A DNA stretch of 64,000 bases from Mucilaginibacter lappiensis (GCF_900155965.1 NZ_FTMG01000016.1:108390-172389); one strand, 5' to 3'; counted from the stretch's first letter, positions 32,636-41,839 are shown. Notes: a model not told the origin generated them from the letters alone. Numbers and translations are program-made.

Positions 32636-33037
32636 TTATTCCTGAGTTGTTAATTCTACATCTGCAGATTGGCGACGATTAGCAATTATTCGCTCACGGT
32701 GTTGCGTTCCCCATTTTTTCAATTCTTCTAATACCGGTTCTAATGTCTGACTATAGGAGGTAAGTTCATAAGTGACGGTAACCGGCGTGGTTGAAAAAAC
32801 ATTCCGCTTCACAAACTCGTTCAACTCCAGTTCTTTTAACTCTTTTGATAATATCTTGGGGGTAATGTCACCCAACGCTCTTTGAATATCATTAAAACGC
32901 AGGGGCCCGTCAGAGAGGGTGGCGATAAGCGGCAATTTCCATTTTCCGTTGAGTACATAAAGGGCATCCCTAACCGCGCCTCCGGCAGCCTTACAGGCTT
33001 CTGAACCATGATCTCTTTTTTTAAATTGACCTTCCAT
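32636..33037 (-). CDS. HxlR-family transcriptional regulator
   Basis: The 133-residue winged-helix protein has the family blocks YVLNGKWKLPLIATLSDGPL, FNDIQRAL, ITPKILSKELKELE and TVTYELTSYSQTLEPVLEEL. An early Cys (SEACKAAGG) could sense oxidants or electrophiles, as in several HxlR members. It is divergent from a DoxX-type gene across a 94-bp gap that carries a large inverted repeat, the usual HxlR arrangement. The C-terminal 15 residues are polar and variable. Confidence 0.93.
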   Translation of the reverse strand: MEGQFKKRDHGSEACKAAGGAVRDALYVLNGKWKLPLIATLSDGPLRFNDIQRALGDITPKILSKELKELELNEFVKRNVFSTTPVTVTYELTSYSQTLEPVLEELKKWGTQHRERIIANRRQSADVELTTQE

Positions 33038-33055
33038 AAATAATAAGCGCTATCT

Positions 33056-33095
33056 AAAAAGATACCACTATCCTTTGGTATAGTAGTATCTTTTT
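33056..33095. promoter_or_regulatory. Inverted-repeat operator between HxlR and DoxX genes
   Basis: AAAAAGATACCACTAT on the left matches the inverse of ATAGTAGTATCTTTTT on the right with one central mismatch per arm and an 8-bp spacer. Its position in the divergent gap fits an HxlR operator controlling both genes. Confidence 0.7.
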
Positions 33096-33131
33096 AATAG
33101 TAAAGGTAGCTAAGTTTGCTGAAAAAAGAAA

Positions 33132-33515
33132 ATGAAAGCAATTAAAATTACTTACTGGGCAACCACAACCATAGTAGCCTTAATGATGACCTACTCGGCC
33201 TATGCCTACTTAACACAGGCAGCCATGTTACAGGCTTTTAATCATCTTGGCTACCCGGGCTATTTCAGGGTGGAACTGGCCCTGGCTAAATTGGCCGGTG
33301 CGGCTTTGTTGTTGATCCCCCTAAAGTCATTGATCAAGGAGTGGGTTTACGCGGGTTTTACGTTTACTTTTATCTCGGCTTTTATAGCCCACAGCGCATC
33401 CGGCGATCCTGTGAATTATCGCGTAATGCCGGTTATTTTCCTGGTGTTCCTGGCTGTTTCTTATATTACCTATCATAAGGTAAAACAAGCTACGACCAAA
33501 AACCCTGCACTTTAA
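33132..33515 (+). CDS. DoxX-family membrane protein
   Basis: The 127-residue protein has four transmembrane helices (about 8-28, 45-65, 70-92, 97-117). The DoxX-like pattern is YFRVELALAKLAGAALLLIPL and IKEWVYAGFTFTFISAFIAHSASGDP. It begins 36 bp after the operator repeat and is probably repressed by the HxlR protein. Members are often induced by electrophilic or redox stress. Its 3' end overlaps the stop of the opposing gene by 26 bp. Confidence 0.88.
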   Translation: MKAIKITYWATTTIVALMMTYSAYAYLTQAAMLQAFNHLGYPGYFRVELALAKLAGAALLLIPLKSLIKEWVYAGFTFTFISAFIAHSASGDPVNYRVMPVIFLVFLAVSYITYHKVKQATTKNPAL

Positions 33516-34200
33516 TTTGCCCCGACGGATAACCCTGGTTTTTGAGCAGTTTACGCAGTTGCGCTACCATGGTGTTATTACCGGCCAGGTAAAATACTGT
33601 GTTTTCGAGACTGTATTGCTGTTCAAGTACCCACTCAATAAGGCTGTGATGGCCAAAAATATCTTTGCGTGCCACTGGTTGCAAGGGCGACCAAAAGTAT
33701 TCATGAAAAAGCCTGCGGTGATGCTCGTTGCCAATCACCAGGCCACCCGAAAAACGGGTGTGGGGCAATACCATTTTTTGCAGGGCCAGCAAGTGGCCCA
33801 TGCTGCTCTCGTCGCCAAGGGCAACAACTGCCGAGGTGGGTACGGGACTATGGTTGGTTGAGCCTATTTTAAGATAGCTCACTATGTCGTTTTGTTGGAG
33901 TTGCTGAGCCCATCTGCTGCCCGGCCCATTGTGTGCCGCATCAACATAAATGGTACAGGTACTGGTTTCCGCATCCCAGCCCGATGGGGTATAATCGCGG
34001 AAGGTAAAATCGTCGACCCTGAATTTTATATATGGTATTTCGTTCCATTGTGCTATGTCGGCAAAAGGAAGGTGCAGGTCGATCTCAATCAAAGTTGATG
34101 GCTCCCAATGCCGCACTTCAAGCACCCGGCCAGATTGTAATCTGTGTTCAAACAGCTTTCCGGCTTTTCTTCTGATTTTTTGAAAAGAGGATGTTTCCAT
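33490..34200 (-). CDS. Siderophore-interacting FAD protein (ferric reductase-like)
   Basis: The 236-residue protein resembles ViuB/SIP family reductases that release iron from ferric siderophores. The FAD motif is RDYTPSGWD (Arg, Tyr and Thr contacting FAD), preceded by a beta-barrel (LIEIDLHLPFADIAQW) and followed by the segment GPGSRWAQQL. The C-terminal NAD(P)-binding half (VVALGDESSMGHLLAL) ends with FYLAGNNTMVAQLRKLL. The 3' end overlaps by 26 bp the end of the convergent DoxX gene. The upstream AraC-type regulator gene points the same way. Confidence 0.85.
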   Translation of the reverse strand: METSSFQKIRRKAGKLFEHRLQSGRVLEVRHWEPSTLIEIDLHLPFADIAQWNEIPYIKFRVDDFTFRDYTPSGWDAETSTCTIYVDAAHNGPGSRWAQQLQQNDIVSYLKIGSTNHSPVPTSAVVALGDESSMGHLLALQKMVLPHTRFSGGLVIGNEHHRRLFHEYFWSPLQPVARKDIFGHHSLIEWVLEQQYSLENTVFYLAGNNTMVAQLRKLLKNQGYPSGQIKVQGFWS

Positions 34201-34276
34201 GGGTAGTTCTTTTAGTTATACAAAGAAACCGCGTATTTGCCCCCAAGTCAATGACCATCTTGAGGTAATGATTGGA

Positions 34277-35131
34277 TTATTTACGGTAATGTGTCCGGAA
34301 TAAAAGAGGAGTGGTGCCCTCTACTTTTTTAAACAGTCGTGAAAAGTAAGTGTGATCGGTGTAACCAAGAGCGTGGGCAATTTCTTTTACGTTCATTTCG
34401 CTATAGTACAGTAAGCGTTTAGCTTCAAGCAACACCTCCTGTTGTATCCAATAGCTTACTGAAAGACCGGTTACTTTTTTTAAAGCTTCATTCAAATAAG
34501 TTTCCGAAACATTAAGCATAGAAGCGTAAGCAGAAGGGCTTTTAACCTGCCTGATATTGTTGATCAGCAGTTTTTTAAATTCCTGCGCTAATTGAACCGG
34601 TCGCGACAAGGCAAACTGCAGATTATCAAACCCACTGAAACAACAGGCTGCTATCCCCACAAATGATTGCACCAGTGAGTGTACCACCTGTAAGTAAAAG
34701 GGGCCGGGATTATCTTCCTGGTATTTTTCCCGCATCAGGCACAACAGATCGGTACATTGACGCATTTTTATGGCATCTAATGCAAAGGGCTGTTGCAGCA
34801 CCAGTTGGCTTTCAAAAACATTGCGGTAATCAGGGGCTATCAACAGGGCGTCGATAGCTATAAACCAACCGTAACCTACCTCATTGCGAATACGGTGGTG
34901 TACTTGTCCTGGCAGTATATAATATAAGGAAGAAGCGCCGAACCTTAACTCCTGAAAATCGATCATGAGCGATGCTGTGCCTTCTTCAATAACAAAAAAG
35001 ATATAATGATCATCCCGGTGCGCACCCAGGGTATCAGCATCATCGTCGGGTATATCCCCGGCAACAAAACGCCTGATTTCGAGGCCTGTGGAGGCCCGTT
35101 CCCTGAGCTGATGAACTGGAATGTCTCTCAT
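34277..35131 (-). CDS. AraC-family transcriptional regulator
   Basis: The 284-residue regulator has an N-terminal cupin-type effector domain (about 25-110, YIFFVIEEGTASLMIDFQEL) and a C-terminal double HTH (190-284, YASMLNVSETYLNEALKKVT and VKEIAHALGYTDHTYFSRLF, then PLLFRTHY). It lies 76 bp upstream of the siderophore-interacting gene on the same strand and is likely its regulator. The effector is unknown. The ATG at 35129-35131 is preceded by a repeat-containing gap. Confidence 0.92.
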   Translation of the reverse strand: MRDIPVHQLRERASTGLEIRRFVAGDIPDDDADTLGAHRDDHYIFFVIEEGTASLMIDFQELRFGASSLYYILPGQVHHRIRNEVGYGWFIAIDALLIAPDYRNVFESQLVLQQPFALDAIKMRQCTDLLCLMREKYQEDNPGPFYLQVVHSLVQSFVGIAACCFSGFDNLQFALSRPVQLAQEFKKLLINNIRQVKSPSAYASMLNVSETYLNEALKKVTGLSVSYWIQQEVLLEAKRLLYYSEMNVKEIAHALGYTDHTYFSRLFKKVEGTTPLLFRTHYRK

Positions 35132-35212
35132 TTTTTTGTTATCTGTGCCAATATATGGCTATTTGGGCAGAAGAAATCTTCTTGAAATGTCAAAATAATT
35201 GGGGCTTGGAGC

Positions 35213-35320
35213 ACCCCTCTAAACGGCGAAGCCCTCATGTAATAATCTCCCCCAAAGGGGGAGACTTTTAAAAGGACATTCTAAAGCCCTCGTCTTTGGA
35301 GAGGGTTGGCTGAGGTCCAA
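35213..35320. repeat. CCCCTCTAAACGG/TCTCCCCC repeat family (first copy)
   Basis: From 35214, 40 bases are identical to 45728-45767, including the words GGCGAAGCCCTC and TAATAATCTCCCCC. The copy contains internal complementary runs (CTCCCCC/GGGGGAG). The gap 35132-35489 holds this element and the leader of the kdp locus. Confidence 0.85.
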
Positions 35321-35489
35321 TCCAACTCCCACTTTGATATTTAAGCCTATCATTTTGATAGCTTTATTTTGATCATAAACCTCCCGGTAATTTTAATGAA
35401 CTAAGTAAATGGCTGTTTTATAGCTATTTAATACTATATTGTATTTATTGGCATTTGCTTGGTAAAGGACTCTTAAAATATTTAATACT

Positions 35490-35582
35490 ATGGATGTTTT
35501 ACAAGTTATTATTTACGTGGCGGTCTTTGCAGCCATCTTCTGGATCTTTTTTAAATCAGTTAATTACTTCGAAAAAATCTAA
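35490..35582 (+). CDS. 30-residue membrane micro-protein upstream of kdpF
   Basis: ATG at 35490 opens a 30-residue frame beginning MDVLQVIIYVAVFAAIFW, a single transmembrane helix, followed by FFKSVNYFEKI and TAA. The next ATG (kdpF) is 5 bp later. The tight spacing and membrane character suggest a translated gene of the kdp operon. It could be a second KdpF-like peptide that stabilises the KdpABC complex, or a leader peptide; the sequence does not decide. Confidence 0.55.
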   Translation: MDVLQVIIYVAVFAAIFWIFFKSVNYFEKI

Positions 35583-35587
35583 TCACC

Positions 35588-35665
35588 ATGATCGCATTAT
35601 TCATTGTGGCCATAGCCGTGTTTGTATACATGGTGTACGTGCTGCTTAAACCCGAAAAATTTTAA
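35588..35665 (+). CDS. kdpF: KdpF, small subunit of the potassium ATPase
   Basis: The 25-residue peptide reads MIALFIVAIAVFVYMVYVLL followed by KPEKF, a single helix ending in the LLxPEKF signature of KdpF. KdpF binds lipids and stabilises KdpABC in the inner membrane. It ends 11 bp before the kdpA start. Confidence 0.88.
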   Translation: MIALFIVAIAVFVYMVYVLLKPEKF

Positions 35666-35676
35666 TTATTTAAACC

Positions 35677-37392
35677 ATGAACACTGAAATTTCAGGTGTA
35701 ATATTTACCTACCTACTCACACTCGCGCTGGCTATACCCTTGGGCCGGCACATCGCCCGTGTTTTTAAAGGCGAAAAAAACTGGCTGGATTTTATGGCCC
35801 CGTTGGAACGTTTCATTTTCCGTTTCAGTGGTATCGATACCAAAAAAGAAATGAGCTGGAAACAGCATTTATTCGCCCTGCTTACTATTAATAGTGTATG
35901 GCTGATATATGCTTTTGTTTGTTTAATGGCACAAGGGCACTTACCGTTAAATCCGGATGCAAACCCTGGCCAGTCGCCAGATACTGCTTTTAATACCGCT
36001 ATCAGCTTTTTGGTCAACTGTAACCTGCAGCACTACTCGGGCGAAAGCGGCGCTACTTATTTTACACAGCATTTTGTATTCATGTTCCTGCACTTTGTAT
36101 CCGCAGCCACCGGTATTGCCGCGCTGATTGTGGTTTTCAGGGCCATGAAAGATAAGATAACTGATAAATTAGGGAACTTTTGGGATTACTTTGTAAAATC
36201 AATCACCCGTATATTATTACCGATTTCCTTTGTAATAGCTGTAATATTTGCCTTTAATGGCATGACCACCAGCTATGCAGGTAAAGACACCTTTATTAGT
36301 ATGCAGGGCGATACCGTTCACGTATCCCGCGGACCTGTTGCTGCCCTGGTTGCTATCAAACACTTAGGTACAAACGGTGGCGGCTGGTTTGGAGCCAACT
36401 CTGCCCATCCTATCGAAAACCCTAACTATTTAACTAACACTACCGAATTGGTAGCACAATGTTTAATACCTATAGCCTTGGTATTTGCTTTAGGTTTTTA
36501 TTTGAACAAGAAAAAATTCTCCTATGTGATATTCGGAGTGATGACCATAGGGATGCTGCTATTCATGATCCCGACCATAAATGCCGAATTGAATGGAAAC
36601 CCGGCTATAGCCCATATGGGTGTCAGTCAAACAACCGGAGCTATGGAAGGTAAGGAAGTAAGGTTTGGCCCGGCTAACTCAGCATACTGGAGCGTTATGA
36701 CCACCATTATATCTACAGGTTCGGTAAACTCCATGCATGACAGCGCCATGCCTATGTCTGGTACCATGATGCTAATGGGTATGATGGTGAACTGCTTTTA
36801 TGGTGGTTGCGGGGTAGGTATCCTCAACTTCTACATCTTTATCATCATCGCAGTATTTATATCTGGATTGATGGTAGGGCGAACACCGGAATTTTTTGGG
36901 CGCAAGATAGAGGCCCGCGAAATGAAGATCGCATCCATCATTGCTTTGCTTCATCCTTTTATTATCCTGGTTGGCGCTGCTATATCATCCTATGTAATTG
37001 TACACATGCCGGGTGCCGATTGGGCCGTTAAACCATCTGCCTGGTTAAACAACCCGGGTAACCATGGGTTTGCTGAAATGCTGTATGAGTACACTTCATC
37101 AGCAGCTAACAATGGTTCGGGCTTTGAAGGTTTGGGCGATGGTAACATTTTCTGGAACGTTACTACAGGTATTGTGATGGTACTGGGCAGGTTCCTGCCT
37201 ATTATTGGTCCGCTGGCTATTGCCGGTTTACTGGCCAATAAAAAATTCATCCCTGCATCAGCCGGTACATTAAAAAGTGATACCTCAACCTTTGGGATAA
37301 TGATCTTCGCGGTAATCATGATCATTGCTGCCCTGTCATTCTTCCCTGCACTGGCATTAGGTCCAATTGCCGAACACTTTTCATTAAAATAA
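35677..37392 (+). CDS. kdpA: Potassium-transporting ATPase subunit KdpA
   Basis: The 571-residue channel-like subunit belongs to the superfamily of K+ transporters, with four M1-P-M2 units and ten membrane helices. The filter loops include FLVNCNLQHYSGE, GTNGGGWFGANSAHPIENP and MVNCFYGGCGVG. It conducts K+ to the KdpB pump site for high-affinity uptake. The reading frame is complete and of normal length. A strong hairpin repeat separates it from kdpB. Confidence 0.97.
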   Translation: MNTEISGVIFTYLLTLALAIPLGRHIARVFKGEKNWLDFMAPLERFIFRFSGIDTKKEMSWKQHLFALLTINSVWLIYAFVCLMAQGHLPLNPDANPGQSPDTAFNTAISFLVNCNLQHYSGESGATYFTQHFVFMFLHFVSAATGIAALIVVFRAMKDKITDKLGNFWDYFVKSITRILLPISFVIAVIFAFNGMTTSYAGKDTFISMQGDTVHVSRGPVAALVAIKHLGTNGGGWFGANSAHPIENPNYLTNTTELVAQCLIPIALVFALGFYLNKKKFSYVIFGVMTIGMLLFMIPTINAELNGNPAIAHMGVSQTTGAMEGKEVRFGPANSAYWSVMTTIISTGSVNSMHDSAMPMSGTMMLMGMMVNCFYGGCGVGILNFYIFIIIAVFISGLMVGRTPEFFGRKIEAREMKIASIIALLHPFIILVGAAISSYVIVHMPGADWAVKPSAWLNNPGNHGFAEMLYEYTSSAANNGSGFEGLGDGNIFWNVTTGIVMVLGRFLPIIGPLAIAGLLANKKFIPASAGTLKSDTSTFGIMIFAVIMIIAALSFFPALALGPIAEHFSLK

Positions 37393-37397
37393 ACAGA

Positions 37398-37473
37398 CAG
37401 CCCCCACCCAAACCCTCCCCGGAAGGGGAGACTTTTAAAGCCCTCCCTTCCGGGGAGGGTTTGGGTGGGGCTG
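37398..37473. repeat. Long hairpin repeat between kdpA and kdpB
   Basis: CCACCCAAACCCTCCCCGG on the left pairs with CCGGGGAGGGTTTGGGTGG on the right, extended by CAGCCC/GGGCTG, to form a stem of roughly 30 bp with a loop containing GACTTTTAAAG. It belongs to the same family as the elements at 35213 and 45728. No T run of terminator length follows. Confidence 0.9.
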
Positions 37474-37490
37474 ACCTAAAAATATAAGTT

Positions 37491-39521
37491 ATGAACTCAA
37501 ATCAAAATACATTATTCCAGGGCGATCAGATGAAAGAAGCTTTTAAGCAATCATTCATCAAACTAAACCCACGCATCCTGTTCCGTAACCCGGTGATGTT
37601 CACTGTAGAGATCGGCACGGCGGTAATGCTCATCGTAAGCATTTACTCTTTTGCCAATAAGGGTCAGGGTAGTTTTGCCTACAACTTTACCGTATTCATC
37701 GTTTTATTTTTAACCGTACTGTTTGCCAACTTTGCCGAAGCTATTGCCGAAGCACGTGGTAAAGCACAAGCCGAAAGCCTGCGCAAAACCCGTGAGGAAA
37801 CACCTGCCCGCCTGCTGGTTAACGGCAAGGAGCAAATGGTGATGTCATCCCAACTTAAAAAAGGCGATGTGTTTATCTGCGAAACAGGTGATAACATCCC
37901 TACCGATGGCGAGATCATTGAAGGTATCGCTACCATTGATGAATCGGCGATTACGGGAGAATCAGCTCCGGTGATCCGCGAATCAGGTGGTGATAAATCA
38001 TCTGTTACCGGTGGTACCAAAGTATTGTCAGACAAGATCAAGGTAATGGTGACCACCCAGCCCGGTGAAAGCTTCCTGGATAAAATGATTGCTTTGGTTG
38101 AAGGTGCATCGCGTCAGAAAACACCCAATGAAATCGCTTTAACTATTTTGTTATCAGGCTTTACACTCATCTTCGTGATTGTGTGTGTTACCCTGAAACC
38201 ATTTGGAGATTATGCAAATACCCCTATAACTATAGCTGCTTTTATTTCCCTGTTTGTATGTTTAATCCCTACCACTATCGGCGGTCTGTTATCAGCCATC
38301 GGTATTGCAGGGATGGACAGGGCTTTACGTGCCAATGTGATCACCAAATCTGGTAAAGCAGTAGAAACTGCCGGTGACCTGGATACTTTGCTACTGGATA
38401 AAACAGGTACCATCACCATAGGTAACCGTAAAGCCACCAACTTTTATCCGGCCACAGGTATCACTCGTGAAAACTTTGTTGCTGCCTGCGTACTAAGCTC
38501 ATTGGCTGATGAAACTCCCGAAGGTAAATCAATTGTTGAACTGGCCCATGAGGACAAAACCATGCCTAAGGTGGCTGCTCCCCAGGATTCAGTATTTATC
38601 AAATTTACTGCCGAAACCCGCTCCAGCGGTTTAGATACTCCAGAAGGTTTGCGGATCCGCAAAGGCGCGTTTGATTCTATCCGTAACATAGCCCTAAAGG
38701 CCGGTCACCCGTTCCCAACCGAGGTAGAAGATAATGTTAAAAAGATCTCTTCAAACGGCGGTACCCCATTAGTGGTATCACAAAACGAACAGATCATGGG
38801 GGTTATCGAGCTGCAGGATATCATTAAACCCGGTATTGCCGAACGTTTTGAACGCCTGCGTAAAATGGGTGTTAAAACCGTAATGGTAACTGGTGATAAC
38901 CCGCTTACCGCCAAATTTATAGCCGAGAAGGCCGGTGTGGATGATTTTATTGCCGAGGCCAAGCCCGAGGATAAAATGAACTACATTAAAAAAGAGCAGC
39001 AAGGTGGCAAACTGGTAGCTATGATGGGCGACGGTACAAACGATGCTCCGGCCCTGGCACAAGCCGACGTAGGCGTGGCTATGAACAGTGGAACCCAGGC
39101 TGCTAAGGAAGCCGGTAACATGGTGGATCTGGATAACGACCCAACCAAGCTGATTGAGATTGTGGAGATAGGTAAACAGTTATTGATGACCCGCGGTACG
39201 CTAACCACTTTTAGTATAGCTAATGACGTGGCCAAATATTTTGCCATTGTGCCTGCCCTGTTCATGGTATCTATACCATCACTAAAAGCCCTGAACATCA
39301 TGGACCTGCACAGCCCGGAATCGGCCATATTATCTGCGGTAATATTTAACGCCATCATTATACCAATGTTAATACCACTGGCATTAAGAGGTGTGGAATA
39401 TAAACCAATAGGTGCAAGCGCGCTGTTGCGCCGTAACCTGCTGATATACGGTTTAGGCGGTGTACTGATACCATTTATAGGTATTAAACTGATTGACCTG
39501 GCAGTAGGCGTATTTTTATAA
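37491..39521 (+). CDS. kdpB: Potassium-transporting P-type ATPase subunit KdpB
   Basis: The 676-residue P-type ATPase has the phosphorylation motif LDKTGTIT with Asp303 and the actuator loop ITGESAPV. GDGTNDAPALAQADVG closes the P domain, and the KdpB membrane signature IPTTIGGLLSAIG is present. It hydrolyses ATP and moves K+ delivered by KdpA. The N-domain segment KGAFDSI fits. Length matches the family. Confidence 0.97.
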   Translation: MNSNQNTLFQGDQMKEAFKQSFIKLNPRILFRNPVMFTVEIGTAVMLIVSIYSFANKGQGSFAYNFTVFIVLFLTVLFANFAEAIAEARGKAQAESLRKTREETPARLLVNGKEQMVMSSQLKKGDVFICETGDNIPTDGEIIEGIATIDESAITGESAPVIRESGGDKSSVTGGTKVLSDKIKVMVTTQPGESFLDKMIALVEGASRQKTPNEIALTILLSGFTLIFVIVCVTLKPFGDYANTPITIAAFISLFVCLIPTTIGGLLSAIGIAGMDRALRANVITKSGKAVETAGDLDTLLLDKTGTITIGNRKATNFYPATGITRENFVAACVLSSLADETPEGKSIVELAHEDKTMPKVAAPQDSVFIKFTAETRSSGLDTPEGLRIRKGAFDSIRNIALKAGHPFPTEVEDNVKKISSNGGTPLVVSQNEQIMGVIELQDIIKPGIAERFERLRKMGVKTVMVTGDNPLTAKFIAEKAGVDDFIAEAKPEDKMNYIKKEQQGGKLVAMMGDGTNDAPALAQADVGVAMNSGTQAAKEAGNMVDLDNDPTKLIEIVEIGKQLLMTRGTLTTFSIANDVAKYFAIVPALFMVSIPSLKALNIMDLHSPESAILSAVIFNAIIIPMLIPLALRGVEYKPIGASALLRRNLLIYGLGGVLIPFIGIKLIDLAVGVFL

Positions 39522-39526
39522 ACAGA

Positions 39527-39696
39527 TATGAGATTTGAGATATGAGATGTGAGACAAAAAACTCCATATCTCATATTCAGAATCTCAAATATAAATTCAA
39601 ATCTTTAACCAGATATGAGTATTGAGCTAAAGGCTTCTCCAAAAAACATAGAGTTGAAGTCTCAAATCTCAAATCTCATGTCTCAAATCTCAAATC
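39527..39696. repeat. Intergenic word-repeat hairpin between kdpB and kdpC (locus D)
   Basis: The left part repeats GAGATTTGAGATATGAGAT and GTGAGAC. The right part repeats the inverse (CTCAAATCTCAAATCTCATG, CTCAAATCTCAAATC), reaching the base before the kdpC ATG. A single inverse copy (CATATCTCATATTC) lies in the middle. The gap holds nothing else. Confidence 0.85.
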
Positions 39697-40263
39697 ATGA
39701 AAACATATTTGTTGCCCTCATTAAAGTTAACGCTCATTTTGATCGTGATAACAGCAGGCATATATCCACTGGCCATTGCCGGTGTAGGTAAATTAACTCC
39801 AGGCCATGGTGATGGCGAAACTTTAACTTATAAAGGCCGTGTAGTAGGCTACGCACTGGAAGGCCAGAAATTTACTAAGGACGAATACTTCTGGGGCCGT
39901 CCATCGGCAGTTGATTATAACGCTGCCGGATCAGGTGGTTCAAACAAAGGTCCGTCAAACCCTGATTACCTGAAAGACGTTGAAAAACGTATTGAGGACT
40001 TCTTAAAGCATAACCCCGGTGTAACCCGCGCACAGATCCCTGCCGAAATGGTTACCGCATCGGGCAGTGGTTTGGATCCTGATATTTCGCCAGCCGGTGC
40101 GCAGGTACAGGTAGCCCGTATTGCTAAAGTGCGTGGTTTATCTGCCGATCAATTAACCAAACTGGTTGATGAGCATACCGAAAAACCATTGTTTGGCTTG
40201 TTTGGCCCAAGCAAAGTAAATGTGCTTAAACTGAATATAGCTTTAGAAGAGCTGAAAAAATAA
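39697..40263 (+). CDS. kdpC: Potassium-transporting ATPase subunit KdpC
   Basis: The 188-residue subunit has one N-terminal transmembrane helix (about 10-30, LTLILIVITAGIYPLAIAGV) and a periplasmic domain with the family segments FWGRPSAVDYNAAGSGGSN, VTASGSGLDPDISP and ARIAKVRG. It helps K+ loading and complex assembly. It is separated from kdpB by the hairpin repeat but is surely part of the same transport system. Confidence 0.96.
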   Translation: MKTYLLPSLKLTLILIVITAGIYPLAIAGVGKLTPGHGDGETLTYKGRVVGYALEGQKFTKDEYFWGRPSAVDYNAAGSGGSNKGPSNPDYLKDVEKRIEDFLKHNPGVTRAQIPAEMVTASGSGLDPDISPAGAQVQVARIAKVRGLSADQLTKLVDEHTEKPLFGLFGPSKVNVLKLNIALEELKK

Positions 40264-40424
40264 GAAATCATCGTAGCTCCTTTAATTCAACCTGCTTATT
40301 GATTAATTGAGTAATTAAATTTAATCCATGACTCCTTTTTTAACTAAAAGAACCGGAGGGGGGTAAGTACATACCCATGGGTTTGAAATAAAATAAATCT
40401 CAAAAAAAATATTCATAAACAGTA

Positions 40425-41759
40425 ATGAAAAAAATAGTTCTAATGATAGTTGCCATGGCGGTTATCACCTTACATGCACACGCACAAAAGGATACAATCA
40501 AGGTTAAAAAAATCAAAAAAGATACCGTGGCACGTTCGTTACCATCCCCAATTTCTTCACTTCCATTTCCGGTTTCGGATTGGGATGGTGCTCCTTTAAT
40601 TGGGGCGGATGCTACTGCGCCCGATTATCCTTTGCAAAAGGCCTTGGGCATAACAAAAAGTAAAGTGAAAATTTATGGGTGGGTTGATGTTGGCGGCGAT
40701 ATTAGTTCGTCAAAACATTCAAATGCCCCTACTTCATATGATCTTATCCCTAATTCGGTGTTTCTTGATCAGGTAGGTTTAAAGTTTGATAAACAACCCA
40801 ACACGGTTCAAACAGATCATTTTGATTATGGATTTTTATCAACCACCATATTTGGGACCGATTACAGGTACACTACAGGCAAGGGCTATTTTAGTGATCA
40901 GTTGCTTAAACACAATAATAAATATGGCGTTGACCCGGCCGAAATTTATGGCCTCTTATATTTTCCTAAAGTAGCCGATGGCTTATTAGTAAAGGTAGGG
41001 CGATTTATATCTCCGGCTGATATTGAAGCGCAATGGGCTACTGATAATTATTTGTATACCCACTCCCTCATGTTTACGGTTGACCCTTATACATTTACCG
41101 GCGCTCAGGCAACCTTTAAACTGGGCTCGCACTGGCAACTGGAAGTAGGCATACATGGTGGTAATGATGTTGCCCCATGGAGTAAAGCAGCAAGTGTAAA
41201 TGGCTTACTAATGGCCAGATGGGTATCAAACGATAATGACGATTCTATTTATGGCGGTATAAACGCCCTGGGAGCAGGTAAATACAAAGACAACCATGAC
41301 GATCTGCAAATGGTAGTAGCTACATGGGGACATAAATTTAACAAAACATTGCACATGATGACCGAGGTTTATTATATGTGGCAACATGATGCCTTAGTTG
41401 GCGGAACAGTGATTGATGGTCCTCCGCAGCCTTTTTACACTAATGTTGGTGCAGGCAGTCCTATACCGGGAGCAGCGCAGGCAGTTGGTGCAGTTAACTA
41501 TTTCCAGATCAAACTGTCAACGCATGATTATATATCTATACGTAACGGTTATCTGAGCGATCCGCAGGGCAACAGAACAGGTTTTGCAACAAGTTATTCC
41601 GATCATACCATAGGGTTTGTACACCACTTTAATAACTACATACGCATACGTCCCGAAATACGGTACGAGCGTGCTTATGCCAATGGTGTCACTCCTTACG
41701 ATAACGGAACAAAAAGAGATCAATACTCTGCGGCTATGGATTTAATTGTACGCTTTTAA
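40425..41759 (+). CDS. Outer-membrane beta-barrel porin (BBP2 type)
   Basis: The 444-residue exported protein has a signal peptide (KIVLMIVAMAVITLHAHAQ), then a Lys/Pro-rich linker and a barrel starting at VKIYGWVDVGGDIS. VKVGRFISPADIEAQWATDN and the C-terminal SAAMDLIVRF (terminal Phe) are typical of BBP2-like porins. Its place after kdpC suggests an outer-membrane path for K+ or a general pore co-regulated with Kdp (inference). Confidence 0.82.
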   Translation: MKKIVLMIVAMAVITLHAHAQKDTIKVKKIKKDTVARSLPSPISSLPFPVSDWDGAPLIGADATAPDYPLQKALGITKSKVKIYGWVDVGGDISSSKHSNAPTSYDLIPNSVFLDQVGLKFDKQPNTVQTDHFDYGFLSTTIFGTDYRYTTGKGYFSDQLLKHNNKYGVDPAEIYGLLYFPKVADGLLVKVGRFISPADIEAQWATDNYLYTHSLMFTVDPYTFTGAQATFKLGSHWQLEVGIHGGNDVAPWSKAASVNGLLMARWVSNDNDDSIYGGINALGAGKYKDNHDDLQMVVATWGHKFNKTLHMMTEVYYMWQHDALVGGTVIDGPPQPFYTNVGAGSPIPGAAQAVGAVNYFQIKLSTHDYISIRNGYLSDPQGNRTGFATSYSDHTIGFVHHFNNYIRIRPEIRYERAYANGVTPYDNGTKRDQYSAAMDLIVRF

Positions 41760-41839
41760 AACCTGTCATATATAAAAACAATAGTATACCGGTTATCCTG
41801 CAATAATTGGCTATATGAGTAACCATAAATAGTAAAAAA

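Noticed and set aside
35449..35466. Sigma-54 promoter upstream of kdpF (TGGCAT...TTGG)
   Set aside because: The -24 half is fair but the required GC at -12 is missing at the correct distance, so the match is not good enough to annotate.
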